This document shows positions 62,609-64,000 of a stretch of DNA of 64,000 nt, one piece after another. The notes under the pieces were generated by a model. The model saw only the letters and a program-made list of their open reading frames with translations, did not search any database and had not been told where the DNA came from. Positions within the stretch are counted from its first letter, which is position 1. Each line of letters starts with the position of its first letter. The stretch is from Prolixibacteraceae bacterium JC049 (lineage in GTDB: Bacteria > Bacteroidota > Bacteroidia > Bacteroidales > Prolixibacteraceae): the NCBI GenBank assembly GCA_023369685.1, contig SACZ01000003.1, positions 582,818 to 646,817 on the forward strand. Reading direction: 5' to 3'. Made by a program: the position numbers and the translations under genes.

Positions 62609-64000
62609 TTACTGAAGTTGAATCGTTAATTTTCGGGTTACCTTTTTACCAATGGCAGGAATTATCAGGTAACCATTGTTACTTCCCGGAATAAGCTCAA
62701 TAGAATATTTACCATTCAGTTTAATCTGATTTTTGGGTATCGATTTTATTGCCGGAATGAAAATACGATTGGAAGCATTTACTGATGCCGATTCTTCCCA
62801 TTGACAGGTAAATAGTGATTTGGTTTCATCGAAGTGGTATGATTTTAATTGTCCGCATATTGCCTCGGGATATGGACGAATAAGTGCTTTAAAGTAAGGA
62901 TAATCCTCTGTTCCTTTGCCGTATGCCCAATAGGTATTGCTGAATTGGTATTTTTCAATGAAGCGAAGATTCTTGTAGGCCAATTGTATTCTTCCTGGTT
63001 CATGTCCTCCCAAGGCTCCCCATTCTCCAATTAAAACGGGCACATTCATGCGTTGACCGCTTTCATTAATGCGCTGGAAAATGTGTTGCAATCGGCCATC
63101 GCTCGAAGATGAAAGCTGATCGGTATCTACCAAGAGGTCGTAACCGTGTGCAGCATATGCAACTTGTGCATCCTTTTTACCATTGGGCAAAGTCATTGGT
63201 TTCAATGCGGTGGTTACTCCGCTATTACAGAAATAGCTGTGGTTGAAAAATAAAATCTTGTGGTTGTCGACAGAACGGATGGCGTTGGCCACTTTTTGGT
63301 AGAATGCTTGTAATGGTCCGGCTTCGAATTGACTGTTGATTTGGTATACCGCATCGATCACTTTTGCGAAACGTTTTTTGTCCGATACCTTTTGCAATGC
63401 TTCAAAGCGAGAGGCTGTGTTTTGCCACATGGCAGCTACTTCCTGAATGGTCATCTCTTTGCCTGTCTCTTTGGAAATAAGCTGTGCATAAGCACCAAAA
63501 AGAAGCGGCATGTATTGTTGTGCCTGTGAACCCACAAATGGTTCATTCATTATATCGAAACCAATAACTGTAGGATTGTTCTTGTAACGCTTTGCCACAT
63601 GTTTCCATGCTTGGGCATAGTGGTCTTGGATTCCCAGTTTACCGTTAATTGGAGCATTCTTCCAGAAGTTGTCCCATGCAGTTTGTACTGCAGGACTAAT
63701 CATATAGGCATCACTCCAAATGGCTCCGGTGTGATGCGGCTTTCCTTCATCTAACGTTGCCCAGCGCGGAGCACCATCGGCGTATTTTACACTAAATAAG
63801 TCCTGATGCATGTCCAGAAAAACAAATAAACCATTGGCCGCAGCCATTTCAATCTGTTTATCTATTTTTTGAAGATAAGCTTCATCGTATTTTCCTGGTT
63901 CAGGCTCTAGACCGTCCCAGATGATCCCAAGTCGGATTACGTTAAATCCCCATTTTTTGAAGTTTCGAAAGGTGGACTCGTCTTCAGGGCCAATGTAGTT
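62609..64000 (-). CDS. GH5 family glycoside hydrolase, endoglycoceramidase-like, 5' end outside the window
   Basis: The frame is open to the last base of the window, giving at least 463 residues; the N-terminus is cut off. Conserved GH5 features: WGFNVIRLGIIWDGLEPEPG, FVFLDMHQD, the acid/base Glu in GFDIMNEPF, and the nucleophile Glu in VPVLIGEWGALGG, followed by a C-terminal beta-domain. This combination (IIWDGLEPEPG and DMHQD) resembles endoglycoceramidases and related glucosidases of GH5. The substrate is uncertain; a glycolipid or beta-glucoside is likely. It is transcribed toward the sulP terminator and has no visible partner genes. Confidence 0.85.
   Translation of the reverse strand, partial: NYIGPEDESTFRNFKKWGFNVIRLGIIWDGLEPEPGKYDEAYLQKIDKQIEMAAANGLFVFLDMHQDLFSVKYADGAPRWATLDEGKPHHTGAIWSDAYMISPAVQTAWDNFWKNAPINGKLGIQDHYAQAWKHVAKRYKNNPTVIGFDIMNEPFVGSQAQQYMPLLFGAYAQLISKETGKEMTIQEVAAMWQNTASRFEALQKVSDKKRFAKVIDAVYQINSQFEAGPLQAFYQKVANAIRSVDNHKILFFNHSYFCNSGVTTALKPMTLPNGKKDAQVAYAAHGYDLLVDTDQLSSSSDGRLQHIFQRINESGQRMNVPVLIGEWGALGGHEPGRIQLAYKNLRFIEKYQFSNTYWAYGKGTEDYPYFKALIRPYPEAICGQLKSYHFDETKSLFTCQWEESASVNASNRIFIPAIKSIPKNQIKLNGKYSIELIPGSNNGYLIIPAIGKKVTRKLTIQLQ

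Overview
The window reads as chromosome of a free-living member of the Bacteroidota, most likely a marine Marinilabiliales-type organism (the taxon is inferred). Support: a SusC/SusD pair, Bacteroidota promoters of the TTG-N19/20-TAnnTTTG type, an archaeal-type prolyl-tRNA synthetase, a fused SpmA-SpmB protein, an OmpP1/FadL-type porin and a Wza/Wzc polysaccharide export pair. Genes are AT-rich, tightly packed and often separated by clear hairpin terminators.

Layout. 1-1.6 kb: end of a SusC receptor and its SusD lipoprotein. 1.9-3.9 kb: thioredoxin, small membrane protein, Crp/Fnr regulator and Lrp regulator. 3.9-8.8 kb: minus-strand housekeeping genes (tilS, pepT, a conserved unknown, proS). 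8.9-22.2 kb: a low-complexity lipoprotein, an outer-membrane transporter, methyltransferase, nagB, tag, a TPR protein, rarA, flavoprotein, kdsA, SpmAB-like protein and a beta-barrel protein. 22.2-30.5 kb: a pectin/rhamnogalacturonan-type sugar block with DUF4861 protein, kduI and a divergent LacI regulator, then an FGGY kinase, class II aldolase and rhaA with a divergent AraC regulator. 30.5 kb: tRNA-Lys. 30.9-36 kb: wza, wzc and two sugar-nucleotide genes, one of them frameshifted. 36-37.7 kb: an alkaline-phosphatase-fold protein that has lost its active site. 37.7-43.8 kb: a TPP riboswitch and the operon thiS-thiC-tenI-like-thiE-thiG-thiH-thiF.

43.9-58.9 kb is the most interesting region: a complete type III-B CRISPR-Cas island with three arrays (17 spacers). 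The order is array 1, a DHH phosphodiesterase (NrN-like), a CorA-like membrane protein, cmr1, cas10/cmr2, cmr3, cmr4, cmr5, an enlarged cmr6, cas6, array 2, a stand-alone reverse transcriptase, cas1, cas2 and array 3. The NrN-CorA-Cmr set is the arrangement known from Bacteroides fragilis, where Cas10 joins ATP to S-adenosylmethionine to make SAM-AMP, CorA is the membrane effector, and NrN removes the signal. Cas10 here keeps its GGDD cyclase motif and shows no HD nuclease motif, so defence probably rests on Cmr4 RNA cleavage plus the membrane effector. The reverse transcriptase with Cas1-Cas2 suggests that spacers can be acquired from RNA. Array 2 ends in a truncated repeat 19 bp before the reverse transcriptase start, and the leader of array 3 begins inside the cas2 stop codon, so arrays and adaptation genes are physically interlocked.

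59-64 kb: a membrane LytTR regulator, an orphan MotA/TolQ/ExbB-like subunit, a 0.6-kb gene-free stretch, a SulP anion transporter and a partial GH5 hydrolase that runs off the end of the window.
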